DNA from: Hyphomicrobiales bacterium
GTDB lineage: Bacteria; Pseudomonadota; Alphaproteobacteria; Rhizobiales; Rhizobiaceae
Reading direction: 5' to 3'
Assembly (NCBI GenBank): GCA_900470965.1
Contig: UCCS01000008.1
Location: 152,512-216,511, forward strand
DNA length: 64,000 nucleotides
A program made the translations under genes and the position numbers. Positions 35,746-44,754 of this stretch are shown piece by piece (the stretch's first letter is position 1; each line of letters opens with the position of its first letter). The notes under the pieces are model-generated. The model saw only the letters and a list, made by a program, of their open reading frames with translations, had not been told where the DNA came from and searched no databases.

Positions 35746-36633
35746 ATGGAAAGACAGAGCGAAATTCCGCAGCTTCTCGGCGATCTTATCAGCCGCAACT
35801 CGACAAAGCTTACCGAAGCCGACACGCGCCTTCTCGACGTGATGATGCAGGATCCCATTCGCGCGGCGATGGAAAACGGCAAGGCCGTCTCCTTCCGCGC
35901 CGGAGTGCACCCGGCTTCAGCCGTGCGGCTGGCACGCCGCCTCGGCTTCAAAGGTTATCCTGAATTCCGCACCTTCCTGCAGGCGAATCTCATCGAAGGA
36001 GGCGGCGATTTCGAAAGTCCGGCCGCCCGCATGGCCGCCCGTCTCGTCCGGGCAGAAGACGGCGGCGTGCTTTCCTCCGTTCTCGATAGCGAGATTGCAG
36101 CCCTCCAGCAGGTGCGCAACGCCGTCTCCGACGCCGATGTCAGAGGATTTTCTGAAGTGCTGCGCGATTGCCGCCGGGTCTTCGTCTTCGGGCGTGGCCA
36201 TTCTGCCGCCCTCGCCTCGCTCATCGCGCTGAGGCTCAATCGCTCGGGCTATCCGGCAGTCGATCTCGCCAGCCAGATGCATCTGATCGCCGAAGCGCTT
36301 GCGACATTGGGACCTGGCGACGTCGTCTGGCTGCTCGCTTTCCGCAAGGCCTCGCCGCTCATCCATCAGATCAGAAAGATTGCCGCAGAAAGAGGCGCTA
36401 AGGTCCTGGCGCTGACCGATCTGCTCAGCGCCCGCATCGATCCTGCACCCGACCGTCAAATCTCGGTTTCCCGCGGAGAAGCCGGCGAGTCCCAATCGCT
36501 CGTCGTTCCCATGACGATCGCCAACGCTGTCATTCTCGACCTCGCCGCCATCGATGACGGCCGCTCGCTGCGTGCGCTCAGTGGTTTCAAGGCGTTTCGC
36601 GCGGACTGCGGTCTATCGCCGGTGATCCTGTAG
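35746..36633 (+). CDS. MurR/RpiR-family transcriptional regulator
   Basis: A 295-residue regulator with an N-terminal helix-turn-helix domain (about 1-80; SAVRLARRLGFKGYPEFRTF is the recognition segment) and a C-terminal SIS sugar-phosphate-binding domain (about 130-265; VFVFGRGHSAALASLIALRL and DVVWLLAFRKASPLIHQIRK). RpiR proteins respond to sugar phosphates. It lies 50 bp after the ATPase gene and probably controls this importer operon, possibly sensing glycerol-phosphate-like or sugar-phosphate ligands (inference). It is convergent with minE across a hairpin. Confidence 0.9.
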   Translation: MERQSEIPQLLGDLISRNSTKLTEADTRLLDVMMQDPIRAAMENGKAVSFRAGVHPASAVRLARRLGFKGYPEFRTFLQANLIEGGGDFESPAARMAARLVRAEDGGVLSSVLDSEIAALQQVRNAVSDADVRGFSEVLRDCRRVFVFGRGHSAALASLIALRLNRSGYPAVDLASQMHLIAEALATLGPGDVVWLLAFRKASPLIHQIRKIAAERGAKVLALTDLLSARIDPAPDRQISVSRGEAGESQSLVVPMTIANAVILDLAAIDDGRSLRALSGFKAFRADCGLSPVIL

Positions 36634-36666
36634 CAACAGAAATCTGCCGCGTGCCATCACGATGGT

Positions 36667-36698
36667 TTATCCGGGAGACATTTCGATCTCCCGGATAA
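36667..36698. terminator. Hairpin between convergent regulator and minE
   Basis: A perfect 12-bp inverted repeat, TTATCCGGGAGA (36667-36678) and TCTCCCGGATAA (36687-36698), with an 8-nt loop. It sits between the stop codons of two convergent genes, where a shared terminator is expected. Neither side has a long T-tract. Confidence 0.7.
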
Positions 36699-36710
36699 TC
36701 TGTTCGAACC

Positions 36711-36968
36711 TCATGCCGCCCGGGCGGCTTTGGCGGGGATCTCGACGTCGATCTCGAGGATCGAGACGTTCTCGCCACGATCAATCCTTATCTGCAGGCG
36801 ATCGCCCTCGATCTCGACGTGTTTGGCGATAACGGCAAGGATCTCCTCCCTGAGAAGAGAGACGAGATCCGAACCGGGAGACATACGCTCGTGTGCCAAA
36901 AGCAGCTGCAAGCGTTCGCGCGCAACCGGCGCGGTTTTCCTCTTCTGAAAGAAATCGAATACGCTCAT
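36711..36968 (-). CDS. minE: Cell division topological specificity factor MinE
   Basis: An 85-residue protein that drives pole-to-pole oscillation of MinD and so restricts the MinCD division inhibitor to the poles. The N-terminal membrane/MinD-contact region ([27 protein letters not shown]) and the central [18 protein letters not shown] dimer strand are characteristic. Its ATG overlaps the minD stop (ATGA), so translation is coupled. Length matches alphaproteobacterial MinE. Confidence 0.97.
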   Translation of the reverse strand: MSVFDFFQKRKTAPVARERLQLLLAHERMSPGSDLVSLLREEILAVIAKHVEIEGDRLQIRIDRGENVSILEIDVEIPAKAARAA

Positions 36969-37780
36969 GCTGCCCTCCGTCCGAAGATCTTACCGAACAG
37001 ACCCCGCTTCTCGCCTGGTATCGTCACCGGGAGAACTTCACCGTTGAGGCGGCGGACTGCTTCGAAATAGGCCTTTGCCGGGGCGCTGTTCTGGTCTGCA
37101 AGCGTGACCGGAGCGCCGAGGTTGGAAGCACGCAGCACATCCATGCTTTCCGGGATGATGCCGAGCAGCGGGATGGACAGGATCTCGAGCACGTCATCCA
37201 CCTTCAGCATGTCGCCGCGTTCGGCGCGGGTGACATCGTAGCGGGTCAGAAGCAGGTGCTTTTCGATCCGCTCGCCGCGCTCCGCCTTTTCCGTCTTGGC
37301 ATCCAGAAGGCCGATGATGCGATCGGAATCACGCACCGAGGAAACTTCCGGATTGGTGACGACAACAGCAATATCGGCATGCCGCATCGCCAGCGTTGCG
37401 CCGCGTTCGATACCGGCCGGGCTATCGCAGATGACCCAGTCGAAATGTTTCTTCAGCTCGCCGATGACGCGCTCGACACCTTCTTCGGTGAGGCAGTCCT
37501 TGTCGCGGGTCTGGGATGCCGGCAGCAGGAATAGTGTCTCCAGCCGCTTATCGCGGATCAGCGCCTGGGTGAGCTTCGCATCGCCCTGGATGACATTGAT
37601 CATGTCATAGACGACCCGACGTTCGGCGCCCATGACGAGATCGAGGTTACGAAGACCGACGTCGAAGTCAACGACGACAACCTTCTCGTTCCTTTGCGCC
37701 AGCGCTGCCCCCAACGCTGCAGTCGAGGTTGTCTTGCCAACGCCACCTTTACCCGAGGTTACAACAATGACTTTTCCCAT
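36965..37780 (-). CDS. minD: Septum-site determining ATPase MinD
   Basis: A 271-residue ParA-type membrane-associated ATPase. The deviant Walker A motif [10 protein letters not shown] is at 9-18 with signature Lys11 and Lys16; [10 protein letters not shown] is the Walker B-side loop. The C-terminus [13 protein letters not shown] is the amphipathic membrane-targeting helix. The ATG at 37780 follows a strong AGGAGAGGG site; a longer frame to 37798 is rejected. Middle gene of minCDE. Confidence 0.97.
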   Translation of the reverse strand: MGKVIVVTSGKGGVGKTTSTAALGAALAQRNEKVVVVDFDVGLRNLDLVMGAERRVVYDMINVIQGDAKLTQALIRDKRLETLFLLPASQTRDKDCLTEEGVERVIGELKKHFDWVICDSPAGIERGATLAMRHADIAVVVTNPEVSSVRDSDRIIGLLDAKTEKAERGERIEKHLLLTRYDVTRAERGDMLKVDDVLEILSIPLLGIIPESMDVLRASNLGAPVTLADQNSAPAKAYFEAVRRLNGEVLPVTIPGEKRGLFGKIFGRRAA

Positions 37781-37810
37781 ATCCCTCTCCTGTTTCAACC
37801 ATTCACCCAG

Positions 37811-38554
37811 TTAAGTCAGTCGCGATGCCATGATCGCGTCGTTCTCAAGCCATAGCTGCGCAGCCTGACTGCGCAGCTCCGCCGGCAGATCGTCCGCCGT
37901 CTTGTAGATCCCGTCGATTGCCAGAAGCTCGGCCTCAAGCTTGCGGCAAAAGATTCGCGCCGCCGAATTGCCGATCGATCCGGCAAGTGCGCGTCCACGA
38001 AGCGCGCCATAAACGTGTATCGAGCCACCAGCGATAACTTCAGCCCCCGAAGCGATGGATCCAATGACCGTTACATCCCCTTCAGGGAAGACAATCGACT
38101 GGCCGGAGCGTACCGGTTCGTGCAATACCAGCGACGACAGCGTAGCGCGCACAACCGGCGCAACAACTTCCCGCACCTCGGCCGGCTGCGCCTTACCTGG
38201 CTTCTGCGCTTGCGCCTCGGCATCAGCAGCGGGCATCTCCACGTCAGCAGCCGGGCGTCCACCAACCATGCCCGGTGGCATGCTGGCGTCGAGCTGCGAC
38301 GGCCGTGCACCTTCAATGCCCATCACCCTGACGCCACGCTCTCCGAGAGCCGCAACCATTCCCTTGAGCGCGGCACGATCCAGTGAGAGCTCACTCACAT
38401 CCAGAACCACCGGCCTGCCGAGGAAAAACCCAGCGGAGCGCGCAGCGAGGTCGTCGAGGCGCACGAGCCAGTCCTCGAATGGCAGATCAGGCGTCAGCAC
38501 GACCGCAAGAAACGATCTGCCTTTGATACGAATGGAGCGCGCTTCGGTTAACAC
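37811..38554 (-). CDS. minC: Septum formation inhibitor MinC
   Basis: A 247-residue FtsZ antagonist. The N-terminal domain (about 1-100, RSIRIKGRSFLAVVL) and the C-terminal beta-helix domain that binds MinD (about 135-235, DVTVIGSIASGAEVIAGGSIHVYGALRGRALAG) are joined by an Ala/Gln/Pro-rich linker (about 105-130). The GTG at 38554 is the only fitting start, and its ribosome-binding site is weak. It is the first gene of minCDE, 30 bp before minD, and two CtrA-type boxes lie in its promoter region. Confidence 0.95.
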   Translation of the reverse strand: MLTEARSIRIKGRSFLAVVLTPDLPFEDWLVRLDDLAARSAGFFLGRPVVLDVSELSLDRAALKGMVAALGERGVRVMGIEGARPSQLDASMPPGMVGGRPAADVEMPAADAEAQAQKPGKAQPAEVREVVAPVVRATLSSLVLHEPVRSGQSIVFPEGDVTVIGSIASGAEVIAGGSIHVYGALRGRALAGSIGNSAARIFCRKLEAELLAIDGIYKTADDLPAELRSQAAQLWLENDAIMASRLT

Positions 38555-38568
38555 GTTAGTAAACTTCG

Positions 38569-38584
38569 TTAATTTCGATTTAAA
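38569..38584. promoter_or_regulatory. Second, near-consensus CtrA box upstream of minC
   Basis: TTAA-TTTCGAT-TTAAA differs from the CtrA consensus only at the last base. It lies 15 bp upstream of the minC start, 19 bp from the perfect box. That distance would place bound CtrA over the promoter or start region, which fits repression (inference). Confidence 0.55.
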
Positions 38585-38603
38585 AGCTTTAGCTGCTTCA
38601 TGG

Positions 38604-38619
38604 TTAACAAATCGTTAAC
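38604..38619. promoter_or_regulatory. Full-consensus CtrA binding box upstream of minC
   Basis: TTAA-CAAATCG-TTAAC matches the alphaproteobacterial CtrA consensus TTAA-N7-TTAAC exactly. Because the site is flanked by GTTAAC on both sides, the reverse strand also reads TTAA-N7-TTAAC. It lies 50 bp upstream of the minC start. CtrA control of minCDE has been reported in Sinorhizobium meliloti, so the match is biologically sensible. Confidence 0.75.
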
Positions 38620-38867
38620 GCGGGGCCGGTGGGACCAAAAAATGGCTCCCCGAAGCGGCGGCGACCCACCCACAAATTTCGCGCCTCCAGCCGGTTACAA
38701 TTCGGCCTTCTCACGAAAAATCAGGGCCTTTCTTGATTTCAAACGCAACAGGAAATCGGAAAGCCTTGGTTCGAATGAAACGCCATGCTCTTGCTAAAAT
38801 CGCACATTCGCTCGCAGAATGACCCGAGCAGTATGATGGCCTCACAATAAGAGCATACGGAAAAGGA

Positions 38868-39497
38868 ATGACCAGCTTTTTGATCACAGGACCGGAAACG
38901 GCGAGCTTCACGATCCTCCTGGCTCATGGCGCAGGCGGAGCGATGGATTCCGCGTCGATGACGGATCTATCGAAAGCGCTCGCAGACGGAGGATTCAGAG
39001 TGGCGCGATTCGAGTTCGCCTATATGGCGCAGCGTCGCCTGACCGGAGCGGTCAAGCCTCCTCCGCGTGCCGACCATCTCCTGGATGAATATCGCGCGGC
39101 GATCGGCGAACTAAATGCCGGCAGACTCATCATCGGTGGAAAGTCGATGGGAGGCCGCGTTGCAAGCATGATAGCCGACGAGAGTTTTGCGGCGAAGAAA
39201 GTCCGGGGCCTGCTTTGCCTCGGATATCCGTTTCACCCGCCGGGGAAGCCGGACCAGCTCCGCACCGTGCATCTGGAAAGCCTGCGCACGCCCACACTGA
39301 TCTGCCAGGGAACGCGTGACCCCTTCGGATCAAGGGAAGAGGTCGTATCCTATACGCTCTCAGACCGGATTGATCTGCTCTGGCTGGAAGATGGCGACCA
39401 CGATCTCAAGCCGCGGAAGAAGATCTCCGGATATTCCGCTGGCGACCATATGCGGCGACTGTCCGAATATACGGCGGCCTGGGCAGAACGGTTGTAA
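38868..39497 (+). CDS. Alpha/beta hydrolase, KANL3/Tex30-like family
   Basis: A 209-residue cytoplasmic hydrolase. It shows TILLAHGAGGAMDSASM (oxyanion-hole strand), the nucleophile elbow GGKSMGGRVASM (Ser about 94), the Asp loop TRDPFG and the catalytic His in DGDHDLKPR. This set and the short length match the KANL3/Tex30 family of dienelactone-hydrolase-like proteins, whose substrates in bacteria are unknown. The ATG at 38868 has AAAAGGA upstream. Confidence 0.88.
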   Translation: MTSFLITGPETASFTILLAHGAGGAMDSASMTDLSKALADGGFRVARFEFAYMAQRRLTGAVKPPPRADHLLDEYRAAIGELNAGRLIIGGKSMGGRVASMIADESFAAKKVRGLLCLGYPFHPPGKPDQLRTVHLESLRTPTLICQGTRDPFGSREEVVSYTLSDRIDLLWLEDGDHDLKPRKKISGYSAGDHMRRLSEYTAAWAERL

Positions 39498-39693
39498 CGA
39501 ACAAATCAACGCTCGCACGACGCGATATTCCCACTAATATCAACCGTTTCCTCAATATTTAAGCTTGTTCAGTAAACATTTTTAAAAGGTTTGCTTGATC
39601 GAATGCGCCCTCGCGCATCCGCGCAGAAATCAGCTCCTGAACAAAGCGGCTTCCAGCTGAACACGCCCTTTGTCATCCGACGGGAAATCAGTC

Positions 39694-40962
39694 ATGCGCG
39701 CGATCGAAGGCAGGAAGATTGACGGCAATCTTTCCATCTATCTTGATCTGCTGCGGCTCGGCGCAGCCGTTGTCGTATTTCTCTCCCATGCGCATGTTTT
39801 CCTGCTCCCCTCCATCAAGATCGGACCTCTTGGTTGGGGACGGGAAGCTGTCGCGGTTTTCTTTGTTCTCTCGGGATTTGTCATCAGCTACGTCGGGCAG
39901 GTGAGCGAAAGGGAATGGCGCGTATACCTCGTCGCCCGTCTCGCTCGAATAATGCCTGTTGCTTTGCTGGCGATCGCAGCGATCTTCGTGGCCGACACCA
40001 TCGGGATGCACGCGAACGCCTTTTACTATGACTTCATCAATACCGGATTTTTAACTCCGGTATCAATCGAAGCCGCGCTCGCCTATGTGACCTTCACCAA
40101 TCAATTGTGGTTTGCCCATGCCGTTTTTGGCAGCGGCGAACCATACTGGTCGTTGGGCTTCGAAGTTCAGTACTACTTGTTCTTCGGGCTATTTGCCTTT
40201 TCGCCGCGGCGCGCGAAAATCCCGTTGCTGTGCCTCTGGGCCGCGGTCGCCGGCCCGAAAATCCTGATGTATATGCCGCTGTGGCTCATGGGCTGGCTGA
40301 CGATGAAGTGCGTCATCGAACGCCCGCCATTTCGGCGCCCCATCTCCATTGCGATGATCGGCGCGTCGCTTTTGCTGTTCTTCAGCCTAAAATTCTTCGC
40401 CGATCGCGCTGCTACCAACATGTACGAGACCTGGTCACTATCTCAGGAAGCGATCAATTTCGTATACTTCAATCTGATCGGCGTTGCGGTCGTCCTGCAC
40501 CTCATCGGTGCGGCATCGTTGCTTTATGAGGCTCCGGTACTGTTCGAGAAGACAGGCCCGGCGATCAGATGGCTGGCTGGCGGCAGTTTCACGCTCTATC
40601 TTGTCCACCAGCCCCTTATCCTGATGTTTGCGGCCTTCCTGCATCCGGTGGAGGAGCACGTTCCGATGGCGGCTGCCCTGCTCGTCGCCTGTTTGTTTCT
40701 TTGCTTCCTGTTGGCAGAGGTCGCCGAACGCCGAAAGAAGTTCTTCGCCTCACTCATCGTCAGCCTGCTGCCGGTGCTATCGCGAACGGGTCAAAAAACG
40801 CCCGCCAATATTGCTTCCGGCACAGTCTCCTCAGGCGATAAGGCGCCGGCGACCTCGCAGCTCATTCGAGTTCTTGAGGAAATGCAAAACGCCCTCGATG
40901 GAGAAGAAAAAGTGGGCGACAGTCATGAAGCACCCTCTCACGACCGCGTGTCGCGCGCTTGA
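39694..40962 (+). CDS. Acyltransferase 3 family membrane protein
   Basis: A 422-residue protein with about ten membrane helices and AT3 signatures: YLDLLRLGAAVVVFLSHAHVF (conserved His), AVFFVLSGFVISYV and EPYWSLGFEVQYYLFFGLFAF. The C-terminal 60 residues are hydrophilic and probably cytoplasmic. I chose the ATG at 39694; a TTG at 39670 is less likely. It is outside the main polysaccharide region and stands alone, so its target glycan is not indicated by context. Confidence 0.88.
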   Translation: MRAIEGRKIDGNLSIYLDLLRLGAAVVVFLSHAHVFLLPSIKIGPLGWGREAVAVFFVLSGFVISYVGQVSEREWRVYLVARLARIMPVALLAIAAIFVADTIGMHANAFYYDFINTGFLTPVSIEAALAYVTFTNQLWFAHAVFGSGEPYWSLGFEVQYYLFFGLFAFSPRRAKIPLLCLWAAVAGPKILMYMPLWLMGWLTMKCVIERPPFRRPISIAMIGASLLLFFSLKFFADRAATNMYETWSLSQEAINFVYFNLIGVAVVLHLIGAASLLYEAPVLFEKTGPAIRWLAGGSFTLYLVHQPLILMFAAFLHPVEEHVPMAAALLVACLFLCFLLAEVAERRKKFFASLIVSLLPVLSRTGQKTPANIASGTVSSGDKAPATSQLIRVLEEMQNALDGEEKVGDSHEAPSHDRVSRA

Positions 40963-41034
40963 GTGATCGAATCTCCAGCGTCTCTCGGATCTGGCTGATC
41001 TGATGCACTCTCAACCATTCTCTGATCTTCCGCC

Positions 41035-41229
41035 TCAATGAACGCTCGGGAGCTTCATCGCGGAGGCGAATTCTTCTGCCACCAGTTCGCTGATCGCGAT
41101 CAATGTTTCCTCGATCGTAAAACCGGAGGCGACACTCGCATCGATCAGATCCTGCAGATCCGGGCCGATAGCCTCGCGGCAGTCGTCAAGCCGATCATCG
41201 GAAACCGTCAAACTACGCAACTCTTCCAT
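41035..41229 (-). CDS. Small conserved-type hypothetical protein
   Basis: A 64-residue acidic, helical protein (VSDDRLDDCREAIGPDLQDL...EETLIAISELVAEEF). The ATG at 41229 is preceded by AAGGGA at proper spacing, which supports its reality. No membrane segment or known domain is seen. It lies downstream of rpsU on the same strand and could be its operon partner. Function is unknown. Confidence 0.65.
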   Translation of the reverse strand: MEELRSLTVSDDRLDDCREAIGPDLQDLIDASVASGFTIEETLIAISELVAEEFASAMKLPSVH

Positions 41230-41265
41230 GAATGTCCCTTTTCAGAATAGAGGGCCAGAATAGAG

Positions 41266-41287
41266 TGCCGCCGGCATATTGCGGCGG
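41266..41287 (-). terminator. GC-rich hairpin downstream of rpsU
   Basis: GCCGCCG (41266-41272) and CGGCGGC (41281-41287) form a 7-bp GC stem with an 8-nt loop, 12 bp after the rpsU stop. It lacks a T-tract, so it may be a pause or partial terminator between rpsU and the small downstream gene. Confidence 0.45.
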
Positions 41288-41298
41288 CGCTGCTGTCA

Positions 41299-41535
41299 TC
41301 AGCGTGCGGACGCGCGGCGTCTTGCGGCCGGCAGAAGCCCTTCGCGCTGCATCTTCTTGCGGGCAGCCTTGCGTTGTCGGGCAATTGCCTGGGCTTTTTC
41401 GCGGACACGCCGCTCCGAGGGCTTCTCATAGGCCCGGCGTTCCTTCATTTCGCGAAATAGTCCTTCGCGTTGCATCTTCTTCTTCAGGGCGCGGAGAGCC
41501 TGTTCAACATTGTTGTCTCTGACAATAACCTGCAT
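41299..41535 (-). CDS. rpsU: 30S ribosomal protein S21
   Basis: A 78-residue very basic protein starting [20 protein letters not shown], the S21 signature, followed by a helical Arg/Lys-rich tail. The ATG at 41535 follows AAGGAG; a longer frame to 41613 is rejected. The C-terminal half repeats an eight-residue segment KKMQREGL (19-26 and 60-67), with near-identical DNA, suggesting a small internal duplication. Rhizobia often carry more than one rpsU copy, so this may be an accessory paralogue. Confidence 0.95.
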   Translation of the reverse strand: MQVIVRDNNVEQALRALKKKMQREGLFREMKERRAYEKPSERRVREKAQAIARQRKAARKKMQREGLLPAARRRASAR

Positions 41536-42031
41536 GTTTTCTCCTTGCGGATAGTGGTGTTGAGCCCGCTCGGCTGGCGATCTCTCGGCATTCGTTCTGC
41601 GCAAATGGCGCAATCGTGGGCAGCCTTGGCTGAAGGGATCAGAGGATCACGCCTTGCCGCCGCGCTGCGTCGACGCGGCCGCAATGTGTGATGAACCAGC
41701 CAGTGGTCGATATTTGCTAAGGTTTTGGCTGGAACGCGCACACCTCTTCTAGAAGAGCACGCGTCGTTCTCTGGGCCTTACCAAACCGATAGGGGTGATG
41801 GGGAGGTAAATAAGAACGGCCTGACGGTATTGCAAGGCAGCCTGATCCGCCCACCAGCGGCCTGACGGGAACCTTCTGAAGCCATGCACATTCCCTTTGC
41901 CGAGCGCGGGCCGTGTCAACCGGACGCGGCGGGGATGGCGAATATGGCGATTTTTCCGGTTTCCCGCCATGGCCGACGAATGGCAGACGATCGTCCAACC
42001 TGTCCGGCCCGCCTCACTCTTTGGAGGTCGA
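41536..42031. other. Divergent intergenic region, rpsU / exonuclease III
   Basis: About 500 bp between divergent genes. No ORF with a recognisable product or good ribosome-binding site is seen. It contains the rpsU promoter. If the exonuclease starts at the ATG at 41969 instead of 42032, the right-hand 63 bp are coding. Confidence 0.4.
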
Positions 42032-42829
42032 TTGAAGATAGCTACCTACAACATTAACGGGATCATCGGCCGCCTTCCAATACTGCTGCGATGGCTGGAA
42101 GGAGATGCGCCTGATGTCGTCTGTCTTCAGGAGCTGAAAACCTCTGACGATAAATTCCCGCGACGGGAAATCGAAAGCGCCGGATATCGTGCCGTCTGGC
42201 ATGGCCAAAAGAGCTGGAATGGTGTGGCGATCCTTGCGCGAAGCGTTTTGCCGGTGCTGACACGCCGTGGCCTGCCGGGCGATCCGGATGACAGCCACAG
42301 CCGATACATCGAGGCTGCCATAAACGGGATGTTGATCGGCTGCCTCTACCTTCCAAACGGCAACCCGGCGCCTGGCCCAAAATTCGACTACAAGCTGCGC
42401 TGGTTCCAGCGCCTGCATCACTATGCCGGGGAGCTCTTGGACCTCAAAGTCCCCACCCTGCTCATTGGCGATTTCAACGTCATACCGACAGACATGGATG
42501 TCTATTCCCCGGAACGATGGCGCGATGATGCCTTGTTCAGACCCGAGGTCAAAAAGGCCTATGCCAGGTTGGTTCAACAGGGATGGACGGATGCGCTTCG
42601 CCACCTTCACCCGAATGAGCGAATCTACACCTTCTGGAAATACTGGAGAAACTCATTCGAACGGGATGCAGGAATGCGGATCGACCACGTTCTTCTCAGT
42701 CCCGACCTCGCTGGGCATCTTCGCTCTGCTAGCGTGCGGCGCAACCCGCGAAGTTGGGACCATACAAGCGATCATGCGCCAGTCATGATTGAGCTCGACC
42801 TGCCTTACGCGACTGGCGCGAGCCGGTGA
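42032..42829 (+). CDS. xth: Exodeoxyribonuclease III (AP endonuclease)
   Basis: A 265-residue EEP-fold nuclease for abasic-site repair. Motifs in order are LKIATYNINGI, VCLQELK (catalytic Glu), LIGDFNVIPTDMDVY (Asp and Asn), RIDHVLLS and the terminal SDHAPVMIEL (catalytic His). The start is uncertain. TTG 42032 has GGAGG 4 nt upstream and begins exactly where the family begins. ATG 41969 would add 21 residues without homology-like sequence. The 3' end overlaps a convergent small gene by 47 bp. Confidence 0.9.
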   Translation: MKIATYNINGIIGRLPILLRWLEGDAPDVVCLQELKTSDDKFPRREIESAGYRAVWHGQKSWNGVAILARSVLPVLTRRGLPGDPDDSHSRYIEAAINGMLIGCLYLPNGNPAPGPKFDYKLRWFQRLHHYAGELLDLKVPTLLIGDFNVIPTDMDVYSPERWRDDALFRPEVKKAYARLVQQGWTDALRHLHPNERIYTFWKYWRNSFERDAGMRIDHVLLSPDLAGHLRSASVRRNPRSWDHTSDHAPVMIELDLPYATGASR

Positions 42830-43079
42830 GTCCACAAGTATAGAGCGCCGGCGAAACCTCTTCGTCCGCACGATCCGGAAAGAGTTGACGGCGCATGCGA
42901 TCGAGGGCATCTGCTTCCTTGCGTGTTCTTGCAAGCAAATCGGTGGTGACGTCGCCGTAGCGTGAGCCGTCCGCCGAAGCAACGCCGACAGTCCCGCCGC
43001 TCGACAGGAAGTCGCAGAAAGAACGCACCGATCGAAGACGCGTGGTGATCTCGATATAGTAGCTATCGTGTCCGGCCAT
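42783..43079 (-). CDS. Hypothetical protein
   Basis: A 98-residue protein with SYYIEITTRLRSVRSFCDFL and a basic C-terminal half. No domain is recognised. AAGGAG lies 6 nt before the ATG at 43079, and that supports translation. Its 3' end overlaps the convergent exonuclease III gene by 47 bp. Confidence 0.55.
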   Translation of the reverse strand: MAGHDSYYIEITTRLRSVRSFCDFLSSGGTVGVASADGSRYGDVTTDLLARTRKEADALDRMRRQLFPDRADEEVSPALYTCGLTGSRQSRKAGRAQS

Positions 43080-43277
43080 GCTCATCTCCTTTCGCTTTCA
43101 AAGGTTAACGCGCACTGCGTCAATATGATGGCGCTATTTGCGCCTTTCAGCGGGACCACACCGAAGGCACCGCATCATGATCGGCGTCGTTGGTTATCAG
43201 GCCCGCATAGGAAGTTATTCTCTTTTCGCAGGAACATTCACCCGCCATCCGCTTTTGTTCCCTCAAGGAGAATCGCC

Positions 43278-43832
43278 ATGGCCAACGCTCGCACCACCTT
43301 CCATGAAGTCGTCTCGGAGATCGAGGCACTCGCGACTTCAAATGCAGCAGACCATTCCGGTCGCTGGACGGTCGAATATCTGACTCGACGCGAGGTCTTC
43401 TATCAATTTTCGGGAAATCGCAGTCTCGCAGGCGAGGACGCAACCGGACATCGGTTTGACGGTACACGCGATACGCTGACGGCCCTGCCCGCAAATCTGC
43501 TCATTCCCGCCATCGCCGACTTCGATAACAATACGATTATGGCCTTCTATATCGGAGCAAGCACGTCGGTGACGACAATCGCTCGGGAAGCAGTCGATTG
43601 CTCCGTGCGGGCGCCGGAAGTGCTGCTGCTGGACATCACCATTGATGACGAAGATCTGCTGGCAGGCACAAGATCCCTGACAAGACTGGCCTTCGTCGGG
43701 CTCGATGCCAATGAAGGATGGTCGCCGCTTGTTCCATGTGCCGACATCCTGACCATCAGTGACATGATCCATCCGTTCTGGTGCCACGGCAGACAGGTAG
43801 CCAAAGGGGGCCTGTTGCAGATCAGGATCTGA
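43278..43832 (+). CDS. Hypothetical protein
   Basis: A 184-residue protein of mixed composition, no signal peptide or membrane helix, with SGRWTVEYLTRREVFYQFSG and DNNTIMAFYIGAS as distinctive segments. The ATG at 43278 has a strong AAGGAG site at 7-8 nt. I do not recognise the family. It sits among other small unlinked genes and no function is proposed. Confidence 0.65.
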   Translation: MANARTTFHEVVSEIEALATSNAADHSGRWTVEYLTRREVFYQFSGNRSLAGEDATGHRFDGTRDTLTALPANLLIPAIADFDNNTIMAFYIGASTSVTTIAREAVDCSVRAPEVLLLDITIDDEDLLAGTRSLTRLAFVGLDANEGWSPLVPCADILTISDMIHPFWCHGRQVAKGGLLQIRI

Positions 43833-43904
43833 CGAGACGATGTCGTGCGAGATGAGGTCTCACTTCCTGTCACTTGTCTGTTATGAGCGACCGCTGGTTG
43901 TCAC

Positions 43905-44168
43905 TCAGTCAAATAACTCGCCACGTCCAATCTGCCCTTGCCTCGCATCGACGTCGCTGATTGGCGGATCGTCGGCAGGGTCGGGGTCCCTGGTGTTTGC
44001 GTCTTTGAGAGACCGTACCGCCTCAACGAGTGCCACGGCCATTTCATCCGTGCTCCAACCCGCAGCGTTGGCATCGGCGATAAGCGCCTCCAGGGCAACG
44101 CGGGCAGCATCGGTCGCATCCTGAAACCGGCGCGTGGGATCATTGCTTGTCGGGGTTGGAAAACTCAT
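43905..44168 (-). CDS. Hypothetical protein
   Basis: An 87-residue acidic protein: a helical core (DAARVALEALIADANAAG, MAVALVEAVRSLKDAN) and an Asp/Pro-rich tail. The ATG at 44168 is preceded by AAGGAACGCAG. It resembles small rhizobial stress-associated proteins only in composition. Family unknown. Confidence 0.6.
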   Translation of the reverse strand: MSFPTPTSNDPTRRFQDATDAARVALEALIADANAAGWSTDEMAVALVEAVRSLKDANTRDPDPADDPPISDVDARQGQIGRGELFD

Positions 44169-44478
44169 CTGCGTTCCTTTCGAGGGTTCGAACAAGATCC
44201 GTCCTTGGAGTGAACGCAGAGGACCGCAAATAGATGCGTTCGATCATCTCTATGTAGGTCCGCCGAGCGAAAACTATATCGATCGCTGCTCTTCAATGAA
44301 TGCTTATGTTCTTCGACAGGTGCCGGCGGAGTGAAACCTTGAGTGAACAACGCCGCAAGCCGGCAGTGAACACCCGAAGGAAGGAGGGCTCGGAACCAAT
44401 CGCCAGTACATCGGTTGATACACTGATCTCCATGCCCGAGAGAAGCGAAACCGGTGGAAAGGCCGAACGGAGGTTTCA
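44169..44478. other. Divergent intergenic region between two small genes
   Basis: About 310 bp between divergent small genes. I see no supported coding sequence; a 146-codon antisense frame here overlaps the neighbouring genes and looks like a shadow. Promoters for both neighbours should be present. Confidence 0.4.
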
Positions 44479-44742
44479 ATGCATCTGAACGAGGCAAAGG
44501 TGACGCATCGGCAGAAGGCCTGGCATGTCGATTTCTTCGGCGACGCCGGTGAGCAACTGACGGTGCGCCTTCCCGAGGCGGCGGCGCTGAGCGAAGAAGA
44601 CGCAATCGATCGTGCGAGGGAAATGATGGTGCAGCTGACGCCCTTCGGCACCCGAGGCGGCGAGCCGAGCCTCAATCGCTACGACAGTTTGAGCAACGGC
44701 AATTTCGACGACGATCAACCGCCTTTCGGGGTGAAACATTAA
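44479..44742 (+). CDS. Hypothetical protein
   Basis: An 87-residue acidic protein (KAWHVDFFGDAGEQLTVRLP; EEDAIDRAREMMVQLTPFG). A GGAGG site precedes the ATG at 44479. It ends 12 bp before the GFA-family gene, so they are likely co-transcribed. No domain is recognised. Confidence 0.65.
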   Translation: MHLNEAKVTHRQKAWHVDFFGDAGEQLTVRLPEAAALSEEDAIDRAREMMVQLTPFGTRGGEPSLNRYDSLSNGNFDDDQPPFGVKH

Positions 44743-44754
44743 GGGAGGCATTGG

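Larger units (their letters stand above)
38555..38867. promoter_or_regulatory. Divergent promoter region, minCDE / alpha-beta hydrolase
   Basis: A 313-bp region between divergent genes. The minC-proximal 70 bp are AT-rich with several TTAA motifs, two of which form CtrA-type boxes listed separately. No coding sequence is supported in the rest. Confidence 0.6.
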
